DNA of 64,000 nucleotides from Pseudomonas sp. R76 (GTDB lineage Bacteria; Pseudomonadota; Gammaproteobacteria; Pseudomonadales; Pseudomonadaceae): NCBI RefSeq assembly GCF_009834565.1, contig NZ_CP019428.1, positions 3,224,001 to 3,288,000 of the forward strand, read 5' to 3'. Shown piece by piece: positions 35,001 to 43,703 of this stretch (position 1 is its first letter; each line of letters starts with the position of its first letter). The notes under the pieces were generated by a model. It saw only the letters and a program-made list of their open reading frames with translations, ran no database searches and was not told where the DNA came from. The position numbers and the translations under genes were made by a program.

Positions 35001-37350
35001 TGATTGGACGCGCCCCAGCGATGACAAGCGTTCGGCAGCTGAAATCCAACGCGACTCGTCGCTTTTGCGTGGTTTGGAGAACCAGAGCGGTACCCGCGAC
35101 ATGCTCAAGGATCAGGTCGGTGATTTCGAACACGACGCTGACGCCGCCTACCGTGCCGTGCAAGTGCTCGAGTACATTGAAAGCTATTCCAATGATGGCG
35201 CCTTCAACACCGGCGGCGATAAGGGCAATGGCAAGATCGACGGTTTCACCAGCAGTGGTGAAGCCGAGCACGGCACCGAGGCTGGTCGCTTGCAAGATTT
35301 CGGTAAGTACGGCTTCTCGGCCCTGGAGCATCACGCCGGTAAGTATCAGGATTTCAAGAAAAACCATTTAGATTCTGACGCTTCGTCGCTGAAGATCGCT
35401 GAGTACGCCTCAATCCTGCATGAGAACTTCGACGCGATTCGCGAGGCCACCGGTGCCCGTGAGTTTCTGCGCGTGGGCGACTTGCAAAAATTCAAGAGCG
35501 AGCATGCCAATCTGCCCGATAACCTCAAGGAGGCGATCGATTTCTGGAGCAACCCAGGTACGTTCAAGCTGCTGGAAACCAGCGTCGACAAGATGCGCTA
35601 TGGCTCGGACGGTTTGCTGACCAAGGAGGACATCAGCAATTGGATCGATAAGGAGGCGCCCAAGGACGCGGCCTCGGCCTCGCAGTTCCTGGCCCGCGCT
35701 AGCCAAGGTGGCGCTGTCGATGGCGTAGACACCTCGAAGATTGGCCCAGAGATTTTCAAAAAAACCAACCGTTATTCGGCCAAGGAAAAAGCCGCAGTAG
35801 TGCAAGACCTTCAGCAGGCCTACGGTTTGGTAATGATGGGTGAGAGTTCAGGTATGTGGAAAAAAAGCCATATCGTCAAGAAGCTTGGGGATCGCGCCGG
35901 CGTGGGCGACGATCCCAAGGCTCTGATGAAAGACATACAGGCACACATCGACCAACTGACCGCCGACAAGGAAGTGGTCAAGTACCTCGAACAGGCCGGC
36001 GCGACATCGATGGAGAAACTGGTCGGTAAAATCCCCGGTATGAAGGCCAGTGTGCAGAAGACCTACCAGGACGAAATCCTCAGCGGTAAGGCATTGGATG
36101 CGCTTTGGGAAAAAAGCTCCAAGCAAGAAGGTGCCAGCAAAACCGAGGCGCTTATCGCGTTCAATAACCTCGCGACCTCTACCCAAGCGGCGTTGGGCAT
36201 TCACGATACGAAGGCAATCCAAAATGCGGTGGCCAAGAGCTCGATCGGTAAGGACCTGCAACGTTACTACGAGCAGGACATCAGCACAGGCAAGCGTCTC
36301 GACGCGCTGATGGAAAAGGGGACTCCGGAGCAGGGCCTGAGTGCGTTCAGTATGGAAGTGGCGTTGTTCAACGCGACATTACCGGCTGACGTTACTGCCC
36401 CTTACGATGAAAAACTGGGGAAGCTGGTAAGCAAAAAAACTGCCCAAATCTTCCAGAAGGAGCTTACGTTCGACGATCTGAAAGCCGCCTATGGAGTGAA
36501 CGGCGGCGAGCAGCTCGACGAGAAGAAAATCGAGTCGATTTTCGACTCGATTAAAGAACAGGCGCCCGAGTTGTTGGTGACCGACGCTGGCAAGACAATG
36601 AGCCGTGATCAACTCCTAAGCGCCATGCGCGGTTCGTGGGACATGATGCGTCAGGCCACCAAGGTGGGCATCAAGGCTGAATGGCTTACCGGAGGCGGCC
36701 TCAAGGACCTTAGTGACAAAGGTATCATGCACACCGTCAGCGGTCTGTTCCTTGCCGGGCTGAGCATTTCTAAAGGCGTCGCGGCCGGTGCTGACATGAC
36801 GCCCAAAGCTGCCGCCAACGTGGCGATCAGCTCGATCCAAACCGCCGCAATAATCACTGAAGGCGGCACCAAAGCGTACACACAGTACATCAAGGACCTA
36901 GAGAGTGCCGTAGCGGCCAATGGAACGCAGCTTAGGGTCAGCCCTAACATCAAAGACAACCTAAGCCGGATAGGAAACTCTGCGTCGCTCGTGGGAAGCG
37001 CTGCGGGCATTGCCGGTGGGGTGCTAGGCATCATCGATGGCGTCCAAGCCATCCGTTCAGGTGACAAGCTTAACGGCGGGTTGAGCGTTACCAGCAGTGG
37101 CCTGGGTGTGATTTCCGGACTTGCCGTTGGCATTGAGGCCATCGCCGGCCTTTCCGGTATCTCGGTTACCGCTATTCCGATCATCGCCGGCAGCCTGAGC
37201 TTCGCCTCGGCCGCGAGCAACGTGCTCGCTGCCGCCGTGACCTTCGTCATGGTCGCGATCCAACAGAGCGAGCAGTCGTCTCGTGAGAACGACTACGCTG
37301 ACCTTCTCGGCGATTATGTCGGTAAGTATGGGATTACTGGCAAGGCGTGA
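32032..37350 (+). CDS. Giant repeat protein with HrpK-like hydrophobic C-terminus
   Basis: A 1,772-residue protein with no homologue I can name with certainty. Residues ~40-1100 hold eight ~133-residue repeats, each with a WxRPxGDxRSAxxI segment, a VGD(Y/F)xxDADAAYRAVQVLEHIERFD helix, a GNGxIDGF loop that resembles but does not fit a canonical EF-hand, and GTEAGRLQDFGKxGFxSLxG. The helical part after it contains an EF-hand-like GSDGLLTKEDI. The C-terminal ~200 residues have several Gly/Ala-rich hydrophobic segments (for example SLVGSAAGIAGGVLGIIDG), as in HrpK-type type III translocators. No signal peptide, no secretion genes and no hrp-box were seen nearby. ATG 32032 has only a weak ribosome site. 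IS debris flanks both sides. HrpK kinship is my inference. Confidence 0.75.
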   Translation: MIDTKISPALANAHATDLRDVGSLWNSAVVVAKRKSEDSSSKSADAAREQAKELGIVWERPDGDNRSVKAIMEDSKLLRNLGNQEGMRDALKARVGDFDSDPDAAFRAVQVLDHIERFDEDGRLVSGTTLGNESIDGVSSSGQVYHGTEAGRLKDFGKFGFESLKGDLGNRTAAFKDPKTRDAAEAKGIKWERPDKDRRSAQDILNNTPALKDIDGKKDVERLLMDQVGDYKHDADAAYRASQVLEHVQRLDGDGKAIVGEDAGNGKIDGFTSSNEAKHGTEAGRLQDFGKDGFDSLKGHLVDRSKVGEDKSARAEAEKLGIHWERPQGDDSSPQAIIDSSPLLSRLGNQSSVKDMLKDRVGDYEHDADAAYRAVQVLEHIERFDGEGKSLVGKDVGNGSIDGFKGEEASHGSEAGRLQDFGKDGFESLKGTLPDTQSVKTDEQSRNKAKVKGIVWERPDGDTRSAQDILKNHPLLKSLENHSGVKDMLKDQVGDYEKDADAAYRAVQVLNHIERFDGAGNLIASNSVANDKLDGFTSSNEAEPGTEAGRLQDFGKHGFDSLNGILVDRSAVGKDTEARDKAQALGITWSRLDGDKRSAHEIVQDTPILRDLGNQSGVKDLLKDRVGDYETDPDAAWRAAQVLEHIETFDSLGKQQSGAKVGNGKIDDFTPDNEASPNSEAGRLQDFGKHGFDSLKGKMDSREGDKGEPLADENSARENAEKLGIRWTRPKGDTRRADDILRENPMLKHLTDDEDVKRMLKARVGDYEKNADAAYRAVQVLEHIERLDGEGKQIVGKEVGNGEVDGFSSGQARHGTEAGRLKDFGKYGFESLKGSLKDRAQVGDDRQAREKAEVKGIVWQRPEGDGRSASEIVNQTPALKSLPNDSGARDLLKDRVGDFEHDADAAFRAAQVIEHIQRFDDEGKALVGKDTGNGQIDGFTSSGEAKHGTEAGRLQDFGKNGFDSLNGVIPNRTKAGSDATAREQAKKLGIDWTRPSDDKRSAAEIQRDSSLLRGLENQSGTRDMLKDQVGDFEHDADAAYRAVQVLEYIESYSNDGAFNTGGDKGNGKIDGFTSSGEAEHGTEAGRLQDFGKYGFSALEHHAGKYQDFKKNHLDSDASSLKIAEYASILHENFDAIREATGAREFLRVGDLQKFKSEHANLPDNLKEAIDFWSNPGTFKLLETSVDKMRYGSDGLLTKEDISNWIDKEAPKDAASASQFLARASQGGAVDGVDTSKIGPEIFKKTNRYSAKEKAAVVQDLQQAYGLVMMGESSGMWKKSHIVKKLGDRAGVGDDPKALMKDIQAHIDQLTADKEVVKYLEQAGATSMEKLVGKIPGMKASVQKTYQDEILSGKALDALWEKSSKQEGASKTEALIAFNNLATSTQAALGIHDTKAIQNAVAKSSIGKDLQRYYEQDISTGKRLDALMEKGTPEQGLSAFSMEVALFNATLPADVTAPYDEKLGKLVSKKTAQIFQKELTFDDLKAAYGVNGGEQLDEKKIESIFDSIKEQAPELLVTDAGKTMSRDQLLSAMRGSWDMMRQATKVGIKAEWLTGGGLKDLSDKGIMHTVSGLFLAGLSISKGVAAGADMTPKAAANVAISSIQTAAIITEGGTKAYTQYIKDLESAVAANGTQLRVSPNIKDNLSRIGNSASLVGSAAGIAGGVLGIIDGVQAIRSGDKLNGGLSVTSSGLGVISGLAVGIEAIAGLSGISVTAIPIIAGSLSFASAASNVLAAAVTFVMVAIQQSEQSSRENDYADLLGDYVGKYGITGKA
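32160..35340 (+). repeat. Eight tandem ~400-bp coding repeats
   Basis: The helix motif centred on RAVQVL recurs at about 32350, 32745, 33147, 33542, 33940, 34350, 34750 and 35150, a period near 400 bp. The first and last copies are the most diverged; copies 2, 3, 4 and 7 are most alike. Such DNA repeats could expand or contract by recombination. Confidence 0.85.
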
Positions 37351-37399
37351 TCGCAGTGAGCGGCTGGTGCGTGCTGGCCGCTTGCGGCACTGGGTGGTA

Positions 37400-37533
37400 C
37401 AACACGACCTCAGGGGAGGCGAACATGTCAGTCATGCTATAGGTTGTGCAAGATTGTCATCAGCCCATGGCATCAATGCTCGCGTCATCAGAAAATGGAT
37501 GCGGCTCTTTCGAGAACAGTCCGCAGCAACTTG
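37400..37533 (+). pseudogene. Possible IS66-type TnpA fragment
   Basis: The plus strand ends its frame with SSAHGINARVIRKWMRLFREQ, like the helix-turn-helix of IS66 TnpA (VAxAHGINANxVxKWRRL). The upstream part is not recognisable. A short remnant only. Confidence 0.45.
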
Positions 37534-37684
37534 ATATCCGGCTTGCCGTGGCAGCGCTCGGCTCGGGCAGTGTGATCAGAATGCTGTAACCAAAGGCTAC
37601 TTGAGTGAACATTTGTTAATTCGGCTGCGCAGGCTGAGTTGCTCCACGTTTGGCGTTCGCCCCCTGAGACGATGTACCTAGTAC

Positions 37685-37850
37685 CCTGAGCGAACGATAT
37701 CAAACGCTGCGCGCAAGCAGTCGCAATTTTCAAGGGTAGTCTCTAACCACTGGATATATCTTTATCATCGATGTACTTTATCACTGATAAGAAAGCAAGT
37801 ATGGCTCGTCTAAATCTTGACGCTTTGCTTGGCGCAGCATTTGATTAGAG
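37685..37850 (+). pseudogene. Broken copy of the tetR/monooxygenase divergent control region
   Basis: On the plus strand, ATG 37801 opens MARLNLDALLGAAFD and then stops (TAG), matching the start of the tetR-class gene at 17916. Upstream are the perfect palindrome TTATCACTGATAA (37778-37790) and a second TTATCATCGAT-type site (from 37762). On the minus side, CCCTTGAAAATTGCGA matches the start of the monooxygenase gene (CCCATGAAAAATTGCGA at 17980). Both genes are cut within about 20 codons. It is a diverged second copy, probably left from a duplication or recombination. Confidence 0.75.
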
Positions 37851-38033
37851 ACTCGCCAACTCGCCTTGTGTGATTTAACGGTAACGAATTTCTATAGTGA
37901 TTTTCCGTTCCTTCTCGCCAGATGCATCGCCAGTTGTATTAGTTTTTTTTGCGGCGGCCCTTACGGGTCATGTAAATTTAAACGTGGCAACATGCCAACA
38001 AATCCCGTCCTTGGGCTGAGTTGACGCGTAGCT

Positions 38034-38891
38034 TTAAGCTTTCTTAGGCAGGGCTTGGGGCAACCCTAGCCGCTGTGAGGCCAGTTCGCATACGCGCAGG
38101 GCCTCACCGTCCATCCACACCCGACGCTTGCGCTCCTCTATCATTCTCGCCGGGCCGACTTCCTCCGGTGTGCCAGCCTGGAATGGCGGCTCCGGCGCGT
38201 ATTCGATGATCAGTTGGGCATGTTTGGCCATATCTTCTCCGCACAAAATGGCGGCAAGCGTCAAACCAAAATCAATGCCTGCCGTCACACCGCCACCGGT
38301 CATGCGATTTCGGTCATGCACGACGCGGCTGCGATCGAGCGTTGCGCCTAGCAGTGGCAGCAAATCAGCCACCCCCCAGTGGGTATTGGCACGGTACCCC
38401 TTGAGCAAACCAGCAGCGCCGATGACGAGTGCGCCGGTACACACGCTGGTGACGTACTGTGCGGTTTGCCCGCGGTCGGCCAGAAACTGTAAGGTCGCTT
38501 CATCCTGCATGGCCGCCAGCGAACCCATCAGACCGCCCGGTACGAACAGCACATCAAGGTCGTGGGGGCAGTCGTCAAACACCCTGTCGGGCGCAATATC
38601 GATGCCGACATCGGTTGAAACGGGCGCCAGGGTCTTGGCCACGAGGTAAATGTCGCTGCCGATGATATTGAACACGGTTTGCGGCCCAACCAGGTCCAGC
38701 AGGACCATGCGCGGGTACACCAGCATGGCAATTTTGAGTTTGGGACCGGCCGGTTTTGCGTTGGGCATGGGCATGCCTGGATCTTTCTGGCCGGCCAGCG
38801 CTTTATCACCCAGCGCGAGCCCGCTGGCGACAATGAGGGAGGTTGAAAGAAAGTCGCGACGGCCGATGCCATTGGAAAATGAGTCGTTCAT
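38034..38891 (-). CDS. Tat-exported DJ-1/PfpI protein (isonitrile-hydratase-like)
   Basis: 285 residues. The N-terminus GIGRRDFLSTSLIVASGLALG is a twin-arginine signal, so the protein is exported folded to the periplasm. The DJ-1/PfpI fold follows, with FVPGGLMGSLA and the nucleophile-elbow Cys in VTSVCTGALVIGAAGLLKGYRANTHW. This elbow matches isonitrile hydratase (cyclohexyl isocyanide hydratase) and GlxA-type regulators, but no HTH domain is present. An exported version is uncommon. It lies 18 nt after a TonB-dependent receptor gene, so it may act on the receptor's ligand. Confidence 0.85.
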   Translation of the reverse strand: MNDSFSNGIGRRDFLSTSLIVASGLALGDKALAGQKDPGMPMPNAKPAGPKLKIAMLVYPRMVLLDLVGPQTVFNIIGSDIYLVAKTLAPVSTDVGIDIAPDRVFDDCPHDLDVLFVPGGLMGSLAAMQDEATLQFLADRGQTAQYVTSVCTGALVIGAAGLLKGYRANTHWGVADLLPLLGATLDRSRVVHDRNRMTGGGVTAGIDFGLTLAAILCGEDMAKHAQLIIEYAPEPPFQAGTPEEVGPARMIEERKRRVWMDGEALRVCELASQRLGLPQALPKKA

Positions 38892-38909
38892 GGTGTGTTT
38901 TCCTGTGGG

Positions 38910-41090
38910 TCAGAATGAAAAAGTGCTGGAAAGCAACAAGGTTCGAGGGGGGGCGCGTGAGATGCCGGATACCTGCCCGGTGGAGGCGGAGGCCCAGTAG
39001 CGCGTGTTCGCGACGTTTTCCACCGCCACCCGCAGCACCACTGGCTTGTCCATCACGCCCTTGAGCGAATAGCGCGCGCCCAGGTCGTAACGGGTCCAGG
39101 CATCAATCGATTGGGTGTTGGAGGCATCGACGTATTGTTTGTCGGTGCGGATGACCCGAGTGGACAGGGTGAGGTCAGGCACCGGGGTATCCCATTCAAG
39201 GCCGAGATTGGCTTGATAGTTCGGTACGCCAATCGCCTTTTTGTCGTCATACACGCCGCCTGCGGTCTTGGTCTGGCGACCGTCGATCAACGTTGCACCA
39301 CCCAGGATGCGGACCTGCTCAAGCAATGCGCCGGAGATATTCCACTCCAGCCCACGGTTGCGCTGTTCGCCATCCAGGGCATAGATATTGGTGCGCAGGT
39401 CTGTGTTGCCGTTGGGTTGGGTGATCTGGAACGCGGCCAGGCTGGTGAACCAGGTACCGATGTCTGCCTTGATCCCGGTTTCGACCTGACGCGAGATCAC
39501 TGGAGCAAGAGTGTCACCGTAGTTAAGCGCCGTGTTAGGGACCGACGGGCCTTGCTGCAGGGCTTCAACATAATTGCCATACAGGCTCAGATGATCACTC
39601 AGCTTGAACACCACCCCCAGCGCCGGTGAAAACGCGGAACGATCATAGGATGAGGTTTTGGCGCCACTTTGTGCAGCGTAGTTGTCGCTCTGAATAGTCT
39701 GCTGGCGGCCGCCCAGCGTCAGCTGTACACGCTCGTTCAACACTGACAGCGTGTCGGCCAGAGCAACACTGCTGAAGTTGACTTGGGATGTGTGATGGAT
39801 GTCGTCCAAGTCCACCACGGCGGATGTGTTGGGCTTGGGCTGCGAGATCGTGTTGTAGGCATTCGCCGCATAACTGCCAAGCACTGTGCTGACTGCTTTG
39901 AGATCCTGGTGCCAATACGCCGTAGCCAGTGTGAGGTGGTGGCCTACAGGCCCGGTATCAAAGGTTCCGCGCAGCCCGGACTGGGTCGACACAGACGTAC
40001 CGTTGGACGGAAACGACCGGATAGCCGCCAGGAAATCACCGTTGGTCTTGAGGTTGGTGGGCTGCACGTAAAGGCCGGTTGTCTCGGTGGTGCTGATGCC
40101 CAGGCTGGTGAAGGCCGTCCATTGATCGGTCAAATCATATTCGCCGCGCACTGCGGCGTAGCTGTCCTTGCTGGTGACGGACGCCCAGGGTTGGCCAAGG
40201 TCGGTATGGCCGTCAATTATTGGCGGTTTCTTCACCCCGGGTGCCAAGGTGGCGACCCAATCCACTGCGTCGACTTTCTGTCGTTGCGTGCCAAAGTCGC
40301 CATATAAACGCAGGCGATCACCTTGATAGTCGAGGCTCAATGCCGTGGCGCCAAGTGTGGAAGACTGGTCATCGAGCGTCAGGTCACCGTGGCTGACCAG
40401 GCCGTTGAAACGAATGCCGAACTGTTTGGCCTCACCAAAGCGACGCCCGACATCGACATGAGTCCCTAGCTCACTGTTGGACTCAAAACGGGTCGTCAGC
40501 GTCGTGACGTCGTCATTCGTGGCGCGCTTTGGCACGATATTGATCGCGCCCCCCACCGAGCCGCCAAGGGACACCCCGTTGACGAAGGTGTCCGGGCCCT
40601 TGAGGATTTCAATCCGTTCGGCAAATTCGGCGGGGTAGCGTTGTTTGGGGGCGATACCGTACAGACCGTCCAGGCCCATGTTGTAGGAGAACAGGCTGAA
40701 GCCGCGTATGTAATAAACGTCCCGATAGCTCGCCCGTGGAAAAACCACGCGCACCGAAGGATCCGCAGCCACTACATCGGCAATGCTGCGCGCCTGGCTG
40801 TCGGCAATGTAGGTCGAGGTGTAGCCCGTCACGTTGAACGGGGTGTCAAGGCGGTCGCGGTTGCCAAGCAGGCCTAGCCGGCTGCCGCTTGCCACTTGCC
40901 CGCCCGTGGCTTCGGGCAGCAAGGCCGTTGCTAGGCTGGCTGAGGGCAGCCCGACCGGGGGGGCGGTGATGCTGATGGGCGCCAGTTCAACTGGGCTGTC
41001 GACATCGTTTTGAGCCTGTGAAGCGGTAGCGAAGCACAGGGCGCAGAAGGTCGTCGCCCACGTTGGAACGTTTGAAAAGTGTTGTGTCAT
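38910..41090 (-). CDS. TonB-dependent siderophore-type receptor
   Basis: Outer-membrane receptor of about 726 residues. ATG 41090 (MTQHFSNVPTWATTFCALCFATASQA, signal peptide) is preferred over a long upstream extension. After the signal come a TonB-box-like segment, a plug (NVTGYTSTYIADSQARSIADVVAADPSVRV, GGSVGGAINIVPKRA) and a 22-strand barrel ending in ...LLSSTFSF with terminal Phe. These are siderophore-type TonB receptors. No sigma/anti-sigma pair or N-terminal signalling domain was seen. Operon partners are a DUF2946-like protein upstream and the Tat-exported DJ-1/PfpI protein downstream. Confidence 0.9.
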   Translation of the reverse strand: MTQHFSNVPTWATTFCALCFATASQAQNDVDSPVELAPISITAPPVGLPSASLATALLPEATGGQVASGSRLGLLGNRDRLDTPFNVTGYTSTYIADSQARSIADVVAADPSVRVVFPRASYRDVYYIRGFSLFSYNMGLDGLYGIAPKQRYPAEFAERIEILKGPDTFVNGVSLGGSVGGAINIVPKRATNDDVTTLTTRFESNSELGTHVDVGRRFGEAKQFGIRFNGLVSHGDLTLDDQSSTLGATALSLDYQGDRLRLYGDFGTQRQKVDAVDWVATLAPGVKKPPIIDGHTDLGQPWASVTSKDSYAAVRGEYDLTDQWTAFTSLGISTTETTGLYVQPTNLKTNGDFLAAIRSFPSNGTSVSTQSGLRGTFDTGPVGHHLTLATAYWHQDLKAVSTVLGSYAANAYNTISQPKPNTSAVVDLDDIHHTSQVNFSSVALADTLSVLNERVQLTLGGRQQTIQSDNYAAQSGAKTSSYDRSAFSPALGVVFKLSDHLSLYGNYVEALQQGPSVPNTALNYGDTLAPVISRQVETGIKADIGTWFTSLAAFQITQPNGNTDLRTNIYALDGEQRNRGLEWNISGALLEQVRILGGATLIDGRQTKTAGGVYDDKKAIGVPNYQANLGLEWDTPVPDLTLSTRVIRTDKQYVDASNTQSIDAWTRYDLGARYSLKGVMDKPVVLRVAVENVANTRYWASASTGQVSGISRAPPRTLLLSSTFSF

Positions 41091-41212
41091 AACGTGGTTT
41101 CCCAGGTTTCGCTGAAACACCGGCCAGTACTTCAACATGCATCTGACGTGTAGCCGTGAATGTCCGACCCGCCTCACAGGCAGGGGTGGACACTCAGGAT
41201 TTCAACGAGCAA

Positions 41213-41683
41213 TTAAGGCGCGGCACTTGCTGAAAAGCAGCAAGGCCACGTGAGGGTTTCACCCGGCAGGGAACTTGGCGGAGCGCGAGTGCGCGCGCCA
41301 GGGAAGATCGTCTCACGCCCATACCCGCCGCTGACATAAGGCATCAGTCGTGTTGAACAGCCTCTATAAACGCCGATCAGGATCTTGGGTAACGAGGCCA
41401 GGGCTGGCGAAGAAAACAACAGACTGCAATAGCCGCACTTCTCCCAAAGAGGATGCAGCGCGCTCGCGGCTTTTGTGGATTGGTTCGCAATGCAGTGCTG
41501 CGGGGGCACACCGCCGCCCATATCCATCGACGTACCCGGCGGCATGACGTGGGTATGATTCATCGGCATTGTCTGCGAAATCAGAGGACCGACAAAAATC
41601 ATCAACATCGCAAAAAAGCACAGCCAGGCGAAGCGTACTTGTGGAATGCTGCGACAGTGGTGCTTAGCGCTTGAGTGTTTCAA
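41213..41683 (-). CDS. DUF2946-like small membrane protein
   Basis: 156 residues: basic start, one hydrophobic N-terminal helix (FAWLCFFAMLMIFVGPLIS), a His/Met-rich stretch (MPMNHTHVMPPGTSMDMGGG), then CGYCSLLFSSPAL, the CxxC core of DUF2946 proteins. These often sit beside TonB receptors, and the His/Met content suggests metal (copper-like) handling, which is inference. It is 122 nt upstream of the receptor gene on the same strand. The last ~40 residues look less conserved. Confidence 0.65.
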   Translation of the reverse strand: MKHSSAKHHCRSIPQVRFAWLCFFAMLMIFVGPLISQTMPMNHTHVMPPGTSMDMGGGVPPQHCIANQSTKAASALHPLWEKCGYCSLLFSSPALASLPKILIGVYRGCSTRLMPYVSGGYGRETIFPGARTRAPPSSLPGETLTWPCCFSASAAP

Positions 41684-41985
41684 CTAATGGGCTTTTGACC
41701 GCTCTAGAATAGGGGGCGTCGGTGCTTGTTTATAGGCATGAACGCACAATTTGCAGATAGGACGTTTGGTTCAAAGATGTACTCCATAATAAACAGGTGA
41801 ATCGTTGTTTAAAATACGTCGGTACGAAGAGGTCGTCTATTCTGTTAGCCCACAATTGCTTTGACCGGAGTAAATGCAATTTGAGGTGCCATTGATTAAG
41901 CCGATTCCGAGCTATCGAGCTCGCTGTCCGCTTCGATGAGCTCATGATGGCTCTCATGGAGCCGCAGCTCGAGCTTGTAAGGTAT

Positions 41986-42156
41986 CTAGAGAATCAGGGG
42001 CCGTTTAGGGACCGTTTTGAAAAGCAGAGCATTCAACGTCTGGAGCGGCTGCGTCCCGCTGGGTTTGATGGCCTCGGCCAGATTCGACTTAGTGATACGC
42101 CCGTCCTCGGACAGGATCCGCAGGATGTTCTTGTCATAACGATCAATCTTGTGCAT
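41986..42156 (-). pseudogene. Lrp/AsnC-type regulator fragment
   Basis: From ATG 42156 it reads MHKIDRYDKNILRILSEDGRITKSNLAEAI, the first helix-turn-helix part of Lrp/AsnC proteins, then diverges and stops at 41986 (56 residues). The effector domain is missing. The 300 bp further left (41684-41985) hold no recognisable gene. Confidence 0.65.
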
Positions 42157-42251
42157 CGTTTACGGACTCCGCAAGCGTAGGGGGGAGGTGAGTAGCAGGC
42201 CATTCGTCGAGTGTGACTGCAACGTCTGTGCAACGGATGCTCCAACCAGCA

Positions 42252-42282
42252 AAACCCCGATTATCGGGGGGTTGCTGTTCGT
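42252..42282 (-). terminator. Rho-independent terminator of the catabolic operon
   Basis: On the minus strand, CCCCGA-TAA-TCGGGG followed by TTTTG, 25-50 nt after the aminotransferase stop at 42307. It is the only strong stem plus T-run in this gap. Confidence 0.7.
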
Positions 42283-42306
42283 CAAAACGCAGAGCCTTGA
42301 GTGAAC

Positions 42307-43692
42307 TCAGCCCAGCACTTCACTGCTCACCTGATCAATCGCACTGCGGGTTATATCGACTATCAGATCCGCATCCTCTTGGGTCAGGATGAGTGGGGGT
42401 GCGAAGCCAAGGATATCGCCATGGGGCATGGCCCGGGCAATCATGCCACGCTCTAGGCACGCCGCCGAAACCCGCGGGCCGACTTTCAACGCTGCATCAA
42501 ACGGGGTGCGCTGTTCTCGGTCGGCCATAAACTCCACGGCGGCGAGCATGCCGTCGCCGCGTACTTCACCCACCAGCGGGTGGCCTTCCAGGGTTTCGCG
42601 CAACCGCCGGTTCAGGTAGCCGCCGACCGTCTCTGCGTTGGCAGTCAGGTTTTCCCGCTCGAGTATGTCGAGGTTGGCCAGAGCCGCCGCCGCGCAAATT
42701 GGATGCCCGGAGTAAGTCCAGCCATGACCCATGGCACCTTGAGATTCGGAAGCCTTTTCGATCACATCCCAGACCTTTTCGCCGACGATCACCGCTGACA
42801 ACGGCGCGTAGGCGCTGGTCAGCCCCTTTGCGATGGTGATCAGGTCGGGGCGCATGCCGTAGCGCTGACTGCCCATCTTCGAACCTAGTCGACCGAAGGC
42901 ACAGACCACTTCATCGGCGATCAGTAACACGTCGTATTTGTTCAGTACCGCTTGAATCGCCGACCAGTAACCGGCAGGAGGGACCACGATGCCGCCGGTG
43001 CCCATGACAGGTTCGCCAATGAACGCGGCGACGGTATCGGGGCCTTCGGCGAGAATCATTTTCTCCAGCTCGTCGGCGCAATAACGGACAAAGGCGGCCT
43101 CGTCCATACCGGCAGGGGCTTTGCGGTACCAGTGCGGGCATACAGTGTGTTTAACGCCTTGCTCCGGCAGGTCGAAATGCTGGTGAAACGTCGGCAGCCC
43201 GGTGAGGCTGCCGGTCATTATCCCCGACCCGTGGTAACCACGGTCGCGGGAGATGATTTTCTTCTTCTGTGGACGGCCCAGCACGTTGTTGTAGTAACGC
43301 ACCAGTTTGATCTGGGTTTCATTGGCGTCGGACCCGGACAGGCCGTAATAGACCTTTTTCATGCCCTCGGGCGCCCAGTCCATGATGCGGCTGGACAGCC
43401 CGATGATCGCCTCGGTCGAGTGGCCGACATAGGTGTGGTAGTAGGCCAGTTCCTTGGCCTGTTTATAGATCGCGTCGGCCACTTCGGTACGGCCGTAGCC
43501 AATGTTCACGCAGTACAGTCCGGCAAAGGCGTCAATGAATTCGCGGCCTTCATGGTCACGGATACGAATACCCGAGGCGCTCTTGATGATGCGTCCCTTG
43601 AGCGCGCCTCTGGCGTGATCGTGGGCGTGGGTCGAGGGGTGCATGAAGTGTGCGCGGTCTTGCTCGAACAGCGTGTCGAACTCTTGGTTCAT
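42307..43692 (-). CDS. Class III (omega) aminotransferase
   Basis: 461 residues from ATG 43692, with AAGGAGA 7 nt upstream; upstream in-frame codons are not credible. Fold-type I class III aminotransferase: YGLSGSDANETQIKL (PLP phosphate), RGYHGSG, LIADEVVCAFGR with the conserved Asp, and ITIAKGLTSAYAPL with the PLP Lys. Such enzymes move amino groups from omega-amino acids or diamines (GABA, beta-alanine, putrescine) to pyruvate or 2-oxoglutarate. Next to a succinate-semialdehyde dehydrogenase, a GABA-like amine donor is the natural guess. It is the last gene of the minus-strand series. Confidence 0.88.
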   Translation of the reverse strand: MNQEFDTLFEQDRAHFMHPSTHAHDHARGALKGRIIKSASGIRIRDHEGREFIDAFAGLYCVNIGYGRTEVADAIYKQAKELAYYHTYVGHSTEAIIGLSSRIMDWAPEGMKKVYYGLSGSDANETQIKLVRYYNNVLGRPQKKKIISRDRGYHGSGIMTGSLTGLPTFHQHFDLPEQGVKHTVCPHWYRKAPAGMDEAAFVRYCADELEKMILAEGPDTVAAFIGEPVMGTGGIVVPPAGYWSAIQAVLNKYDVLLIADEVVCAFGRLGSKMGSQRYGMRPDLITIAKGLTSAYAPLSAVIVGEKVWDVIEKASESQGAMGHGWTYSGHPICAAAALANLDILERENLTANAETVGGYLNRRLRETLEGHPLVGEVRGDGMLAAVEFMADREQRTPFDAALKVGPRVSAACLERGMIARAMPHGDILGFAPPLILTQEDADLIVDITRSAIDQVSSEVLG

Positions 43693-43703
43693 GGTACGTC
43701 TCC

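Noticed and set aside
32160..35340. CRISPR-like periodic repeats
   Set aside because: Period ~400 bp, coding, and no short identical repeats with unique spacers.
34492..35367. Minus-strand frame inside the giant repeat gene
   Set aside because: Made of reversed repeats; same shadow pattern recurs under each repeat.
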